Shown: positions 18,101 through 28,043, counted from the first letter of the stretch. The stretch is 64,000 nt of DNA from Croceibacterium segetis (GCF_011320115.1 NZ_JAANOZ010000005.1:186001-250000); one strand, 5' to 3'. The notes: generated from the sequence alone by a model not told the origin. Translations and numbers: made by a program.

Positions 18101-19856
18101 CGGCGCGTGCCAGGACGTCGGCCGGATCGTCGCCGCGGAGCACCAGCTTGAAATCGTGCACGGTGGCCTGCTCGCCGCCGACGAGCTGGGTCGGCAGCTC
18201 GGAAAGCACCCGGAAGCCGAAGTTCTCAAGCGCCGGAACCGCGTCGGACAGCGGCATCGAGCCGCCCTGCTGGTAGATCTTCAGGTGCAGTTCGCCTGCC
18301 GCATCGCTGGCGAGCCGGTAGAGCCGGGCATCGCGGCCGAGCGGGCGGTCGGGATCGAGCGGGGCGAGATGGCGCAGGCGTTCGATGTCGTGCGCCGCCT
18401 CGGCGGGGCCGAACACGCTGCGATAGCCCTGCGGGAAGGCGTCGGCATAGCGCGCGGCAAGCGCGGCGGCTCGGCCCGGTTCGGTGCTCGTCGCCAGCGC
18501 CCCTTCGACCGCCTCGCGCCAACCGAGCAGCATCGTCTGCAAACGGCGGCCGATCGCGGCCTGGTCGGGCGTGTCGTCATGGCGGCGGAAGTCCAGGACA
18601 TAACGCAGCATCGCCAGGTTGCCGCCTTCGACGATCAGGCTCCAGTCTAGCGTATCAGCCCTGGTTTCTTCTTCGAGGAGCGTCTGGACCTGTTCGCGCA
18701 CCTCGGTCGAGAGGGTGTCGCGCGGGAGCCACACGAAGGCGAACAAGTGCCGCGCGAGCGGCGCCGCGACGAGTTCGACGCGCGGGCGCGGGCGGTCGGC
18801 GAGCGCCATCATCGCAGTGGCGACGCGGGTCAGATCGGCGTGCGCGAAGCCGATCACCAGGTCGTGCGGCAGCGATGTCAGCGCGTGGACCAGCGCCTTG
18901 CCGTCGTGGCTCATCGGCGCAAAATCGAACTCGGCCATCGTCGCGGCGAGCTGGCGACGCAGCACCGGGACCTCGTTCGGTGGGGTGCCGAGCGCGGCGC
19001 TGGTCCACACGCCGGCGTGAACCGACAGCGCTGCGACCCGGCCTTTCTCGCGCACCGGAACGATGAACAGGTCGAGCGGTACGCGGCGGTGGACTTTCGA
19101 CAGGCGGTTGGCCTTGACGATCAGCGGGCCGGGGCCGCCGTTGGCGTCGAACCAGGCGAAGGCGCGCGCGTAGCTGTCGGCAGCGAGCAGTTCGCGGGCG
19201 CTCTTGCGGCAGATGCCGAGCGCCTCGCTGGTGCCTCCGCCGGGTTTGCGCGTGACGTGGCCCAGCAGCGTGAGCATGCCGCCGCCTAGCCAGCGGAGCA
19301 GCTCGGCGCCTTCGGGGTCGCCGAGCGAGTCGGCGTCGGCTTCGATCCGTTCGACCATCGACGGCCAATCGGCGACCGCGGCGCGGACGTCGCCGAGCGT
19401 CGTCGCGAGCGCCTTTTCGAGCGCGCGGCGCTCTTTGGCGTCGACCCGCGCGGTTTCGAGATAGATCATAGATTCCTGCGCCGGCGCGTCGTGGGGAAGC
19501 GCGATCAGCTTGCCGGCCTTGCGTTCGACAGGGACGATCGGATGAACCAGCAAATCGATGGCCAGGCCCTCGGCTGCAATGGCGGCGGCAACCGAATCGA
19601 CCAGGAACGGCATGTCGTCGTTGACCACCGCGATGCGCATGAAGCGTCCGCCGGGCGCGCTGCGGAGAAGGAACGACGGCTCGCCGTCGGTCCGCACGAG
19701 CGCCGCTTCGAGGAGGAAGTCGGCGGCGTCGGCGAGTCGCTCGGCAGGCAACGCCGCTTCGCCGGGTAGCAGCGAAGCAGTCAATCGCTCGCGCAGCTGA
19801 AGAGCGAGAGCTTTCTGCGCTTTCGAGAGCCGCTTCTCCGCCTCGCCGTCCGCCAT
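15180..19856 (-). CDS. NAD-specific glutamate dehydrogenase, large (GDH-180 type)
   Basis: This 1558-residue enzyme oxidatively deaminates glutamate to 2-oxoglutarate with NAD and feeds the TCA cycle. The length is close to the 1600-residue class found in Caulobacter and Pseudomonas. It carries N-terminal ACT-like regulatory regions (VVNDDMPFLVDSV, near residue 80), then the catalytic domain with GGIRWSDRRDDFRTE, KGGFYPK, and the nucleotide-binding GCGDMSGDVFGNG. I take ATG 19854-19856, with AAGGGCAGGG upstream. A TTG at 19928 in frame would overlap the previous gene's end. No other gene shares its strand downstream, since the next gene starts 43 bp beyond its end. Confidence 0.95.
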   Translation of the reverse strand: MADGEAEKRLSKAQKALALQLRERLTASLLPGEAALPAERLADAADFLLEAALVRTDGEPSFLLRSAPGGRFMRIAVVNDDMPFLVDSVAAAIAAEGLAIDLLVHPIVPVERKAGKLIALPHDAPAQESMIYLETARVDAKERRALEKALATTLGDVRAAVADWPSMVERIEADADSLGDPEGAELLRWLGGGMLTLLGHVTRKPGGGTSEALGICRKSARELLAADSYARAFAWFDANGGPGPLIVKANRLSKVHRRVPLDLFIVPVREKGRVAALSVHAGVWTSAALGTPPNEVPVLRRQLAATMAEFDFAPMSHDGKALVHALTSLPHDLVIGFAHADLTRVATAMMALADRPRPRVELVAAPLARHLFAFVWLPRDTLSTEVREQVQTLLEEETRADTLDWSLIVEGGNLAMLRYVLDFRRHDDTPDQAAIGRRLQTMLLGWREAVEGALATSTEPGRAAALAARYADAFPQGYRSVFGPAEAAHDIERLRHLAPLDPDRPLGRDARLYRLASDAAGELHLKIYQQGGSMPLSDAVPALENFGFRVLSELPTQLVGGEQATVHDFKLVLRGDDPADVLARADAIELAISAVLNGLAEDDVFNRLVVDTALESREANWLRAFYRYLRQGGLPFTIYTVVDALRAAPDVTRGLVRLLHVCHDPNFGSDRQAAGAEAHEAVRQGLAHVVAINDDRLLRLYWATIGAVVRTNAFAPASREAIAFKFDSSRVPGLPKPVPWREVWVYSRRVEGIHLRVGPVARGGIRWSDRRDDFRTEILGLMKAQRVKNAVIVPTGAKGGFYPKQLPDPAEHRDAWFAEGRASYEVFIRSLLSLTDNIVNDKVVHPDCVVVHDGDDPYFVVAADKGTATYSDVANALAEERDFWLGDAFASGGSHGYDHKEMGITARGAWISVQRHFLEMGVDVQSEPVRVAGCGDMSGDVFGNGMLLSKSLKLIAAFDHRHVFLDPDPDPTASWKERRRLFRLPRSSWADYNEKLLSKGGGIFPRTMKRIAISREAAAALGTERREFEPDALINAILKAPVDLLWFGGIGTYLRASSETDAQVGDPANDALRVTGEEVRAKVIGEGANLGVTQAGRIEFALHGGRINTDFIDNSAGVDCSDNEVNIKIALIAAQRAGRLSETRRNTLLAEMTESVSELVLEDNRLQALALSIAQTGGAKAVASQTRLMETLEDGGALDRKTEGLATSDVLARRALDGRGLTRPELAVLLSTTKLVLQDAMEASDLAQDPAFEPLLLGDFPPEMQGPFKARILQHRLRNELVATVVANKVINRMGLVHPFELAEEEGASLDQVCSAFASACVLLGLDEVWQGLDTARMPETARIALFEQAALALRSHMADLLRAGGAMIAPSQAIAELRPGVAELDAHVEELLENETRDHARRIALELAGMGAPERCARRVARLFEMDGAIGLAGLARDSDIAPKLLARAFVDLGARLGLDWAQSTAAVMSPSDPWERLLVAGLARDFQQMRLDFLRTLARRKSGKEDLPGLIETWAASHATPIRQFRAMVGRAQSAAPVAPAMLAQIASQARSVLKR

Positions 19857-19917
19857 CGCCGCCCTGCCCTTCGTTACATTTGAAACGAGTTTGCGCGCCG
19901 CTTTAGTCGCACCTTTG

Positions 19918-20901
19918 TCATCGAGCAACGGCCTGCATCGTCAATTCAAGCGAGCGGCGCCGCGCCGCGGGATCGTGAGTCGCACCCGACACGATGATCT
20001 CGTCGGCGCGGGTTCGTTCGACGAAGCGGCCGATTTTCGCCGCCACCGTCTCCGGCGAGCCCACCGCGCGCGCGACCGACAGCCGTTCGAGCATGGCCTG
20101 GGCGGACTCGGGCAGCGTGGCGCGATAGCCGGAGATCGGCGGCGGCAGCTTGCCGGGATCGCCGCTGCGCAGGCGGACGAAGGCCTGGTCTTGCGACGAG
20201 GCAAGCAGCTCGGCTTCCGCGTCGGTATCGGCGCAAATCACCGTCATCGCCGCCATCGCGTGCGGCTGGGCGAATGCTGCGGAGGGACGGAACTGGGCGC
20301 GGTACGCTTCGAGCGCGGAATCGAGATGGTCGGGCGCGAAGTGACTGGCGAAGGCGTAAGGCAGACCGAGCCGCGCGGCGAGCTGCGCACCGAACAGGCT
20401 CGAGCCGAGAATCCACAGCTCCACATTCGCCCCGAAGCCGGGCGTCGCCTGGATCGGCAGGTCGATGTCGCCGGTGAAGAGTGCGCGCAGCTCGACGACG
20501 TCCTGCGGGAAATATTCGGCGGCGCGCCCAAGATCCTTGCGCAGCGCCTGGGCCAGGATCGGCGCCGCGCCCGGCGCGCGGCCGAGCCCGAGGTCGACCC
20601 GGCCCGGGAACAGCGCGTCGAGGGCGCCGAACTGCTCGGCGATGACGAACGGATTGTGATTGGGCAGCATGATCCCACCCGCGCCGATGCGGATCGTGCG
20701 GGTGCAATGCCCGATATGCGCCAATACGACCGACACTGCCCCCCCGGCGATCCCCGGCGAGGCATGATGCTCGGCGACCCAGAAGCGTTTGTAGCCTGCC
20801 GCCTCGGCCGCCGCCGCCAGCCTGCCCGCCTCGGCTAGCGCCTCCCCAACGCCGCCGCCTTCGCGTACGGGCACGAGGTCGAGGACCGACAGCGGGATCA
20901 T
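19918..20901 (-). CDS. LLM-class flavin-dependent oxidoreductase (luciferase-like)
   Basis: This 327-residue TIM-barrel flavin monooxygenase is of the bacterial luciferase superfamily. It starts MIPLSVLDLVPV and has the subgroup motifs RFWVAEHH (39-46), GAGGIMLPNHNP and EQFGALDALFPGRVDLGLGRAPG, typical of the YhbW-like group whose substrates are unknown. Its ATG overlaps the TPR gene's stop (ATGA, 20898-20901), so the two are translated together. The end lies 61 bp before the GDH start. No flavin reductase sits beside it. Confidence 0.9.
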   Translation of the reverse strand: MIPLSVLDLVPVREGGGVGEALAEAGRLAAAAEAAGYKRFWVAEHHASPGIAGGAVSVVLAHIGHCTRTIRIGAGGIMLPNHNPFVIAEQFGALDALFPGRVDLGLGRAPGAAPILAQALRKDLGRAAEYFPQDVVELRALFTGDIDLPIQATPGFGANVELWILGSSLFGAQLAARLGLPYAFASHFAPDHLDSALEAYRAQFRPSAAFAQPHAMAAMTVICADTDAEAELLASSQDQAFVRLRSGDPGKLPPPISGYRATLPESAQAMLERLSVARAVGSPETVAAKIGRFVERTRADEIIVSGATHDPAARRRSLELTMQAVAR

Positions 20902-21674
20902 TGTCCGGCGCCTCCGATCTCGGCGAGATTGGCCCTGGCGCTCTTGGCCTCGGGACCGTCGGGCGCGAGCGCCACCACCGCGTCCCAGCTCTTGCGCGCG
21001 GCCTCGTCATTGCCGGCGAGCGCAGCGATCACTCCCGCCTCGAGGCCGACGGCGGGATCCTTCGGAGCCAGCCCGGCGGCGGCTTCGATCTGTGCCTGGG
21101 CGTCGTTGAGGTCGCCCCTGCGCCGCGACAGCGTCGCCGAGAGGAGCCAGACATCGGCGTTTTGCGGGGCATCGGCGCGCGCCTGCTGGAGAGTCGCGGC
21201 AGCCTCGTCGGCACGCTCGAGCCCGACCAGCGCGCGCGCCTTGTCGGCGGCGATCGAGCCGGCAAGCGGTTTGTCTTCGGCCAGCGCAGCGTCAGCGACC
21301 GCCTTGTCGAGGTCGGCCAGGGCCGTCGCAAGGTCGTTTCCGGCCAGCGCCGCGTTGCCAGCCATCGCGCCGAGACGCGCACGGACCGCGTAGTCGCTGC
21401 TCAGCGCCGCATCGCGCGCGGCGAGGAAGGCGTCGTGTGCGGCATCCCAGCGCAGTACGCTGACATAGGCCTGGCCTAGGCACTGATGCGGCAGCGCCTT
21501 GCCGGCACCGTTGGCTTCGATCAGCCAGAGGCCCGCGGTGGTGATGGCCGTCGCCGGGTCGGTCCGCGCCTGCGCGAGGCATTCGGCCAGCCGCGCCTGC
21601 TCTGTCGTATGCGCAGGCGCCGTGGCGACCGTGGCGGCCTGGGCAACGATCAGGGCGAGGGCGGAAAGAATCAT
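20898..21674 (-). CDS. exported tetratricopeptide-repeat protein
   Basis: These 258 residues begin with a signal-like hydrophobic segment (MILSALALIVAQAATVATA) and continue as an Ala-rich helical protein of about six TPR-like helix pairs. The best are near AGNDLATALADLDKAVADAAL and the repeats in the last hundred residues. A second start (TTG 21683) adds three residues; ATG 21674 has GAAGG about 9 bp upstream. It is coupled to the luciferase-like gene by an ATGA overlap and probably follows the alpha/beta hydrolase gene in one transcript. It would be a periplasmic scaffold; partners are unknown. Confidence 0.8.
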   Translation of the reverse strand: MILSALALIVAQAATVATAPAHTTEQARLAECLAQARTDPATAITTAGLWLIEANGAGKALPHQCLGQAYVSVLRWDAAHDAFLAARDAALSSDYAVRARLGAMAGNAALAGNDLATALADLDKAVADAALAEDKPLAGSIAADKARALVGLERADEAAATLQQARADAPQNADVWLLSATLSRRRGDLNDAQAQIEAAAGLAPKDPAVGLEAGVIAALAGNDEAARKSWDAVVALAPDGPEAKSARANLAEIGGAGQ

Positions 21675-21686
21675 CGAGGGCAACCT

Positions 21687-22430
21687 TCAGATTAGCCCGG
21701 CGACTGTGTGCAGCAGCAGGGCGATGTCCTGCTCGCGCGAGAGCCGGTGGTCGCCGCCTTTGACCAGCGTGACCTGCACATCTTGTGAACGCAGGGCGGC
21801 TGCGAGACGGAGCGATATCTCGGGGGGCACGTCGCCATCTTCCTGCCCGTGAAGCAGCCTGACGGGGCCGTCGAAGGGGATTTCGCCGTCCAGCTGGTGC
21901 AGCGCCTCGCCGTCGGCCCAGAAGGCCGCATGTACCGGTGTCGGCTCGGGGCCATACGGATTGTCCAGCAGCAGCGTCTCGCCTGCAGCCAGGCGCGCCT
22001 TTTGCGCTGCGTCGTAGCCCCAGCCGGTGAAGTCGGGCGCCGCGGCAACGCCCACAAGCGCCGTCACGCGTGAGCCGAGCCGGCGCGCGGCAAGCAGCAT
22101 CAGCCACCCGCCCATCGAAGAGCCGACCAGGACGACTTGTCCGTCGAGCCGCGATTCGATGATCGCGACCGCTTCTTCAGCCCACCGAGACAAAGTGCCG
22201 TCGGCGAAATCGCCCGGACTCTCGCCGCGGCCCGAGTAATCGAACAGCAGACAACCGCGGCCGCTGCGCTCGCACCACTCGAACAGCGCGGTCGCTTTGC
22301 TGCCGGCCATGTCCGACATGTAGCCCGGTAGGAATACCATCGCAGGGGCACCTCCCGCTGCCTCGCGGAAGGCGATCCGGCGGCCGTCGGACAAGCTGTG
22401 AAAACCGGCTTGGGGCACGCCCGGCCTCAT
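21687..22430 (-). CDS. alpha/beta hydrolase
   Basis: This 247-residue alpha/beta-hydrolase-fold enzyme has the nucleophile elbow GSSMGGW (catalytic Ser in the middle of the motif), an oxyanion segment FLPGYMSD, an Asp region near LLHGQEDGDVP, and a late His in GGDHRLS. The set resembles the palmitoyl-protein-thioesterase-like (ABHD10) group. ATG 22428-22430 gives a normal N-terminus; the longer TTG start adds eight low-complexity residues. The stop lies 12 bp before the TPR gene's ATG, suggesting cotranscription. Substrate unknown. Confidence 0.85.
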   Translation of the reverse strand: MRPGVPQAGFHSLSDGRRIAFREAAGGAPAMVFLPGYMSDMAGSKATALFEWCERSGRGCLLFDYSGRGESPGDFADGTLSRWAEEAVAIIESRLDGQVVLVGSSMGGWLMLLAARRLGSRVTALVGVAAAPDFTGWGYDAAQKARLAAGETLLLDNPYGPEPTPVHAAFWADGEALHQLDGEIPFDGPVRLLHGQEDGDVPPEISLRLAAALRSQDVQVTLVKGGDHRLSREQDIALLLHTVAGLI

Positions 22431-22464
22431 GGCGGCTGCGCCGCCTCGCCGCAAGGCTCGCGGC

Positions 22465-23880
22465 CTAGAAGGCGCGGTCGTGAAGCAGGACCATCGCGGT
22501 GGCGAGGAGAATGCGCACGTCGCGCAGGATGGTCCAGCCGTTGATGTATTCGAGGTCGGGCTGGAGCCGAGAGGTCAGATCGTCCTCGTGATCGGTCGCG
22601 CCGCGGAAGCCGCGGATCTGGGCCAGACCCGTCAGCCCTGGACGCAGCGAATGCCGCTGGCAGTAGCGCTGATCGACTTCCCAGAAGAGCTTTTCCCCGG
22701 CCAGCGATCCGGTCGCATGCGGGCGTGGGCCGACGAGGCTCATGTCGCCTCTGAGCACGTTGAACAGCTGCGGCAGCTCGTCGATGCTGGTGCGGCGCAG
22801 CCAGCGGCCGACCCGCGTCACCCGGTCGTCGTCCTTGCTTGCCGAGCGGCGCCCGTCGCCATCGGCGCGATCGACTTTCATGGTCCTCAGCTTGTAGATC
22901 GAGAACAACTGATTGCGGCGGCCGACACGGTTCTGGCGAAACAGGATCGGGCCGCCATCTTCCACTTTGATGGCGGCGGCGGCGATGGCCAGGATCGGCA
23001 ACGCGACGATCAACGCGGCGACCGATACGGAGACGTCGAGCAGCCGCTTCGCAGCGCGGGCGCGCAGGCCCAGCGGACCGGCCGAGACGAGCAGCGTGGT
23101 CGTATTGATCTCGGCTCGCTGGATCACCCCGAGCGCGCCGATCTCGCGCATGAACTCAAACAGCACCTCGCCGTGAACCCCGGCGCCTTTCAAGACGTTC
23201 GCCCACTCGAGGCGCCGCTCAGGCGGGCAGCTGACGATGACCTGGTCCATGTTGCGGACGTGGCGCGCCAGAAGGTCGAGCGCGTGGGGATCGTCGAGGG
23301 CCGGGCGCAAGCCTCGTTCCCGGGCGTTGACGAAGAAGCTGTCGGGCAAGCTGAAAGCTGGCTCACCGTCGCCGATAACGAGCACATTGAGCGGATTCCC
23401 ACCCAGCCGGTGCCGGATTATCCCGCCCGCCGCCCGCCGCGATCCGATGAACATCAGCCCGGTGATGAGTACGGCGATGATGTAAGGTGATGCGTGAAAA
23501 GGTGGTATGCAACCAGACGAAGTAAATGATGAAATTGGACAGCGCCGTGGAAATGGCCAAGGCTGCCGGCGCACGGATCGCTCCGAGCCTCCAGTCCTTG
23601 AGCGAGTCCAAGGTGTAGCTCCCGTTGTACAGCACGATGGTAAGGAAGTTCGGTAACGGCAACTGCGCCGGGAGGGTCACTTCTGCCAGCGTGTTCTGGC
23701 GGAAGAAGGCCATGCCTTGGTAAGGGTAATCGGCAATCAGGTAAGCCGCGAACAATACCGCAGTGTCGGCCACCATCTGTCCGAGATAGAAGCGAAGTCA
23801 CCGGCGCTCGAGCGAAGTCGATAAGCCGGTGGCGGGCCTTCCTCGGATTCCACTATTTGCTCGATCAATGGCAAGTTCAT
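22465..23880 (-). pseudogene. broken polyprenyl-phosphate sugar-1-phosphate transferase (WcaJ-like)
   Basis: An intact version would be an about 460-residue membrane enzyme that primes exopolysaccharide synthesis by placing a sugar phosphate on undecaprenyl phosphate. The C-terminal part (22465 to about 23496) has the catalytic-domain signatures: KRLLDVSVS helix, [33 protein letters not shown] and RPGLTG. The N-terminus starts MNLPLIEQIVES (ATG 23878-23880). Two lesions separate the parts. A 20-bp insertion at about 23791-23819 repeats AGCGAAGTC at both ends. A homopolymer of four A (23497-23500) has one base too many. Removing both restores one frame (YRLR-FYLGQMVADTA and TTFHASPYIIA). The remaining frame could still make a catalytic fragment. 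Confidence 0.85.
23791..23819. repeat. 9-bp direct repeat at 20-bp spacing inside the WcaJ-like gene
   Basis: AGCGAAGTC occurs at 23791-23799 and 23811-23819. Loss of one copy plus the 11 bp between (20 bp) would restore the reading frame across the site, so this looks like the cause of the first frameshift. Confidence 0.85.
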
Positions 23881-23983
23881 CGCTTCGGCCCCGCAACTCC
23901 GGCTGAAGCGACTACCTAGGTAACCATCGGCCACTGACAAGCCAAAGAAGCCGCCGGCGGAAGCCTGTCTCAATTCCAACAGG

Positions 23984-25039
23984 TCAGCGGTTTTTCGGTT
24001 GATTTACTGGTTTGCGCGCGATTTCAGATAGTTCCTGCGCCAACAAGGTTTCGGCGGCTGCGCTATTGCCCAGCAGCGTGCGGTGGGTGGCGGCAAGTCG
24101 CCTCACCAATCGGTCGAGCCGCTTGCCGCGCCAGAAGGCCAGCTGGGCCTTGAGATCGCCGGCATCGCGCCAGAATATGCGCCCCGAACGGCGCTCGCCG
24201 TCGACGAATTCGCCGATGTTCGAACGCGTCCCGAGCCGCCCGGCCAGTTGGGCCAGCTGGGCCGCCCGCCGTTCGAACGCCAGCAACACGCCGACGGCAC
24301 CCAGCGACAGCTCGCGCATGCGCCTGAGCTCGGCGGGAACGCGCGCGGCGTCGCCTGACAGCACCGCGTTGACGAGCGGCATGAAGCCTTCTTCCTCTGT
24401 CCCCGCGCCGATGGCGTCGAGATCTTCGCCGCGAACCTCTTTCGGCGCTTGCGGCGAGGCGTCGCAATAGAGCGCCAGCTTGTCGATCTCCGACTGCGCG
24501 AGGCGCAAGTCGAGCCCGCAGGCGCGCGCGATCCGTTCGTGGAGGCCGCCGGTCATCTTGAGCCCGGCGGCCCCGGCCATTCGGCTCACCTCGGCGGCTA
24601 TCGTGGACAGATCCGGAGGGTAGAACATGGCAACCAGCGCATCGCCACGCTTTTCGAGTAGCTTGGCGGTGCGTGACTTGTCGGTCGCCGCGCTGGCCAC
24701 GATCAGAACCGGGCAGGCTCCGTCGCCGTCGCCGGCGTCGATCGTCTCGAGCAGCAGGCGCACCGCGTCCTGCACGTCGTCGCCGTTGGCGCGGACATAG
24801 ATGTGCCGCGCGTCGCCGAACAACGAGCCGGAGCGGGACTCGTCGCCGAGCCGGGCGGGGTCGGGCCGCAGCTCGCCCCCCGAGAGCTCGAGCCGCTCAC
24901 CGGCATCGGGCAGCAACGCGGCGATGGCCGTTGCGGCTGCCGCGGCACCGGCCTCGTCGGGACCGCAGAAGAAGAAGATCCGGCACTCGCGGGCGGCGCG
25001 CGGCGCGACCTGGCGGAAGTCCTTCTGGGTGGCCTTCAC
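23984..25039 (-). CDS. holA: DNA polymerase III subunit delta
   Basis: HolA is the clamp-loader subunit that opens the sliding clamp. The 351-residue protein has the family outline: a FFFCGPDEAG N-terminal region, the helical middle, and the C-terminal LLLAFERRAAQLAQ helix that joins the loader collar. I start it at the GTG at 25037-25039, which overlaps the lptE stop (GTGA), giving VKATQKDF, the normal start of the family. The preceding in-frame sequence is antisense shadow. It is the last gene of the leuS-lptE-holA operon, an arrangement common in alphaproteobacteria. Confidence 0.92.
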   Translation of the reverse strand: MKATQKDFRQVAPRAARECRIFFFCGPDEAGAAAAATAIAALLPDAGERLELSGGELRPDPARLGDESRSGSLFGDARHIYVRANGDDVQDAVRLLLETIDAGDGDGACPVLIVASAATDKSRTAKLLEKRGDALVAMFYPPDLSTIAAEVSRMAGAAGLKMTGGLHERIARACGLDLRLAQSEIDKLALYCDASPQAPKEVRGEDLDAIGAGTEEEGFMPLVNAVLSGDAARVPAELRRMRELSLGAVGVLLAFERRAAQLAQLAGRLGTRSNIGEFVDGERRSGRIFWRDAGDLKAQLAFWRGKRLDRLVRRLAATHRTLLGNSAAAETLLAQELSEIARKPVNQPKNR

Positions 25040-25533
25040 GACTGAGGCGAGCGCAGCGCCAGCGCGAGCCGGGCGACTATTCGGTCGGCGACGTCTCTCG
25101 ACAGGTTTTCGAGCGCGGTGTTCTCCGCGGCGATGGTAGCGTACTCGCTCGAGACCACGTCGATGCCGGCATCCGAGCCGGCCGAAGCGTCGAGCACGAT
25201 CTCGCCGCTCGCCAGGTCGACCAGCTGGTAGCGCGCGCGTAGCGTGCGCCGTTCTCGGCCGATGGTGTCGTCGCTGATCAGGCCGAGGCCCTGGAGCTTG
25301 TCGTCGAGCAACACGTCGAGCCGGTAGCGCGGCGCCCCGCGGGTGCCCGACTGCTCGAGCCGGTCGTTGAGCGCATTGCGCACCAGCCAGCCGGCCTTGC
25401 CCTGGATCGGCGAAACCTCGATCGCAGCGAGGCCCTGCGACACCGCGCCCCCGCTGCCGCCGGCATACATCGGCCGCAAGCCGCAACCGGTCAGCGCCAG
25501 CAGCGCGGCGAGGGGGAGCGCGAGACGTCTCAT
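25036..25533 (-). CDS. lptE: LPS-assembly lipoprotein LptE
   Basis: This 165-residue outer-membrane lipoprotein plugs the LptD barrel that inserts lipopolysaccharide. It has a short signal peptide ending in the lipobox LTGC (Cys17) followed by GLRPMY, the usual start of mature LptE, then the fold [16 protein letters not shown] and [15 protein letters not shown]. It sits between leuS and holA and overlaps both by 4 bp. Its presence shows an Lpt pathway, although related organisms use glycosphingolipids in place of LPS. Confidence 0.92.
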   Translation of the reverse strand: MRRLALPLAALLALTGCGLRPMYAGGSGGAVSQGLAAIEVSPIQGKAGWLVRNALNDRLEQSGTRGAPRYRLDVLLDDKLQGLGLISDDTIGRERRTLRARYQLVDLASGEIVLDASAGSDAGIDVVSSEYATIAAENTALENLSRDVADRIVARLALALRSPQS

Positions 25534-28043
25534 GTGACGATGTTAACCAGCCGGTCGGGCACGACGATCACCTTGCGCACTTCCGCCCCGCCCAGCGAAC
25601 GCTGGACTTTCTCGCTTCCCAGCGCAAGCGCTTCGAGCGCTTCCGTGGACGCGCCCTTGGGAGCGGTCAGGGTGTCGCGAAGCTTGCCCTTGTGCTGGAT
25701 GGCGATGGTCACCTCGTCCTCGACCAGGAGCGCAGGATCGGTCTCGGGCCACGACGCGTCGGCAACCAGGCCCTGTTGTCCAAGCGCGGCCCAGCCCTCC
25801 TCGGCGAGGTGCGGCATCATCGGGGCGGCGAGCAACAGCGCGGTGCGAATTGCGGCGTTGCGCTCGGCCGACGGGGGTGCCTTCTCGATCGCGCTGGTCA
25901 GCTCGTAAATCCGGGCGACAGCCTTGTTGAACGCGAGCGCCTCGATGTCCTCGGCGACCGCGGCGATCGCCTGGTGGGTCTTGCGCGCGAGCGCCTTGTC
26001 CTCGCCGCTTGCGCCGGCGTCGTGCTGGCCGAACAGGCGCCACAGCCGCTGGACGAAGCGCCAGCAGCCCTCGATCCCGGCTTCGGACCACGGCAGGTCG
26101 CGCTCGGGTGGGCTGTCGGAGAGCATGAACCAGCGCACCGCGTCGGCGCCGTAGCGGGCGACGATCTCGTCCGGGTCGACGGTGTTCTTCTTCGACTTGG
26201 ACATCTTGATCACGCGCCCGATAGTCAGCGGGCTGCCGTCCTTCAGTGTCGCGCCGGTGGCGGTGCGGAGCACGTCGCCGGGGCTATAGAACACCTCGCG
26301 CCCATGTTCCTCGCGCGAATAGGTCTCGTGTGTCACCATTCCTTGAGTGAACAGGCTGGCGAACGGTTCGGTGACCTCGAGCTTGCCGATGCGGGCGAGC
26401 GCGCGGGTCCAGAAGCGGGCGTAGAGCAGGTGCAGGATCGCATGCTCAATGCCGCCGATGTACTGGTCGACCGGCAACCACTTGGCGACGACCTCGGGGT
26501 CGAAGGGCTTGTCGGCCGGCTGGCTGGCGAAGCGCAGGAAGTACCACGAGCTGTCGACGAACGTGTCGAGCGTGTCGGTCTCGCGCACGGCCGCGCCGCC
26601 GCAGCTCGGGCAATGGACGTGCTTCCAGGTCGGATGGCGCACCAGCGGGTTGCCGGGCTGCGAAATGTCGACGTCCTCGGGCAGCACGACCGGCAGCTGG
26701 TCCTTCGGCACCGCCACCACGCCGCATTTCTCGCAGTGGATGAACGGAATCGGCGTACCCCAGTAGCGCTGGCGGCTGACGCCCCAGTCGCGCAGGCGCC
26801 AGACGGTCCGGCCTTCGCCCCAGCGATGCTGCTCGGCGCGGCCGATCACTTCGCGCTTGGCGACGTCAGTCGGCATGGTGTCGAGGAAGTCGGAATTCAC
26901 GCACACGCCGTCGCCGGTGTAGGCTTCGCTCAGCGGCGCACCGGCCTCGGCCGCGCTTGGGGCGATGACGCGCCGGATCGGCAAGCCGTATTTGCTGGCG
27001 AAGTCGAAATCGCGCTGGTCGTGCCCGGGCACTGCCATGATCGCCCCGGTGCCGTATTCCATCAGCACGAAATTGGCGATGTAGACCGGTAGCCGGTCGT
27101 TGGTGAACGGGTGGATCGCCTTGAGGCCGGTGTCGTAGCCGAGCTTCTCGGCCGTCTCCAGCTCGGCCGCGGTGGTACCGCCCTGCTTGCACAGCTCGAT
27201 AAACGCCGCCGCCTGCGGGTCGTTCTCGGCGACCGCCTGGGCGACCGGATGGTCGGGCGCGACGGCGACGAAGCTGGCGCCGAAGATCGTGTCAGGCCGG
27301 GTGGTATAAACCTCCAGCTTGCTGCCGTCGGACAAGGTGAAACCGAACTGCAGGCCCTGGCTCTTGCCGATCCAGTTCTCCTGCATCACCCGGACCTTCT
27401 CGGGCCAGCCGTCCAGCTTATCGAGCCCGTCGAGCAGCTCCTGCGCGAAGGCGGTTATCTTGAGGAACCACTGGCTGAGCTTGCGCTTTTCGACCGGCGC
27501 ACCCGAGCGCCAGCCCTTGCCGTCGATCACCTGTTCGTTTGCAAGCACCGTCTGGTCGACCGGGTCCCAGTTAACCGCGCTTTCCTTGCGATAGACCAGG
27601 CCGGCTTCGTAGAGGTCGATGAACAGTGCCTGTTCGTGTCCGTAGTAGGCGGGATCGCAGGTCGCCAATTCGCGGCTCCAGTCGAGCGCGAAGCCGAGGC
27701 GTTTCAGCTGCGCCTTCATGTTGGCGATGTTCTGGTAAGTCCAGCTGCGGGGGTGAACCTTCTGCTCGATGGCGGCGTTCTCTGCCGGCATGCCGAACGC
27801 GTCCCAGCCCATCGGGTGGAGCACCTCGTGTCCGCGCATCCGCTTGTAGCGCGCGATCACATCGCCCATCGTGTAGTTGCGCACGTGGCCGATGTGGATC
27901 CGCCCCGACGGGTAGGGGAACATCTCGAGGACGTAGCAACGCGGGCGTTCGCTGGCGTCGTCGGCGCGGAAGGTCTGCGCCTCGTCCCACGCACGCTGCC
28001 AGCGACCGTCGGCTTGTGACGGATCGAATCGGGTCTCGCTCAT
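25530..28043 (-). CDS. leuS: leucyl-tRNA synthetase
   Basis: LeuS charges tRNA-Leu. The 837 residues contain the class I motif HIGH (50-53), the editing domain with [18 protein letters not shown], zinc-type cysteines in CEKCG and CPSCGG, the KMSKS loop (613-617) and the leucine-specific C-terminus. Its stop overlaps the lptE start as ATGA. The DUF3576 gene upstream ends 19 bp before its ATG, so the four genes probably form one operon. Confidence 0.97.
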   Translation of the reverse strand: MSETRFDPSQADGRWQRAWDEAQTFRADDASERPRCYVLEMFPYPSGRIHIGHVRNYTMGDVIARYKRMRGHEVLHPMGWDAFGMPAENAAIEQKVHPRSWTYQNIANMKAQLKRLGFALDWSRELATCDPAYYGHEQALFIDLYEAGLVYRKESAVNWDPVDQTVLANEQVIDGKGWRSGAPVEKRKLSQWFLKITAFAQELLDGLDKLDGWPEKVRVMQENWIGKSQGLQFGFTLSDGSKLEVYTTRPDTIFGASFVAVAPDHPVAQAVAENDPQAAAFIELCKQGGTTAAELETAEKLGYDTGLKAIHPFTNDRLPVYIANFVLMEYGTGAIMAVPGHDQRDFDFASKYGLPIRRVIAPSAAEAGAPLSEAYTGDGVCVNSDFLDTMPTDVAKREVIGRAEQHRWGEGRTVWRLRDWGVSRQRYWGTPIPFIHCEKCGVVAVPKDQLPVVLPEDVDISQPGNPLVRHPTWKHVHCPSCGGAAVRETDTLDTFVDSSWYFLRFASQPADKPFDPEVVAKWLPVDQYIGGIEHAILHLLYARFWTRALARIGKLEVTEPFASLFTQGMVTHETYSREEHGREVFYSPGDVLRTATGATLKDGSPLTIGRVIKMSKSKKNTVDPDEIVARYGADAVRWFMLSDSPPERDLPWSEAGIEGCWRFVQRLWRLFGQHDAGASGEDKALARKTHQAIAAVAEDIEALAFNKAVARIYELTSAIEKAPPSAERNAAIRTALLLAAPMMPHLAEEGWAALGQQGLVADASWPETDPALLVEDEVTIAIQHKGKLRDTLTAPKGASTEALEALALGSEKVQRSLGGAEVRKVIVVPDRLVNIVT

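Noticed and set aside
15786-18650. 954-codon open frame on the plus strand
   Set aside because: It is exactly antisense to the catalytic part of NAD-glutamate dehydrogenase. It is rich in Arg, His, Asp, Gly and Val as expected from a reversed GC-rich gene, and has no domain motif.
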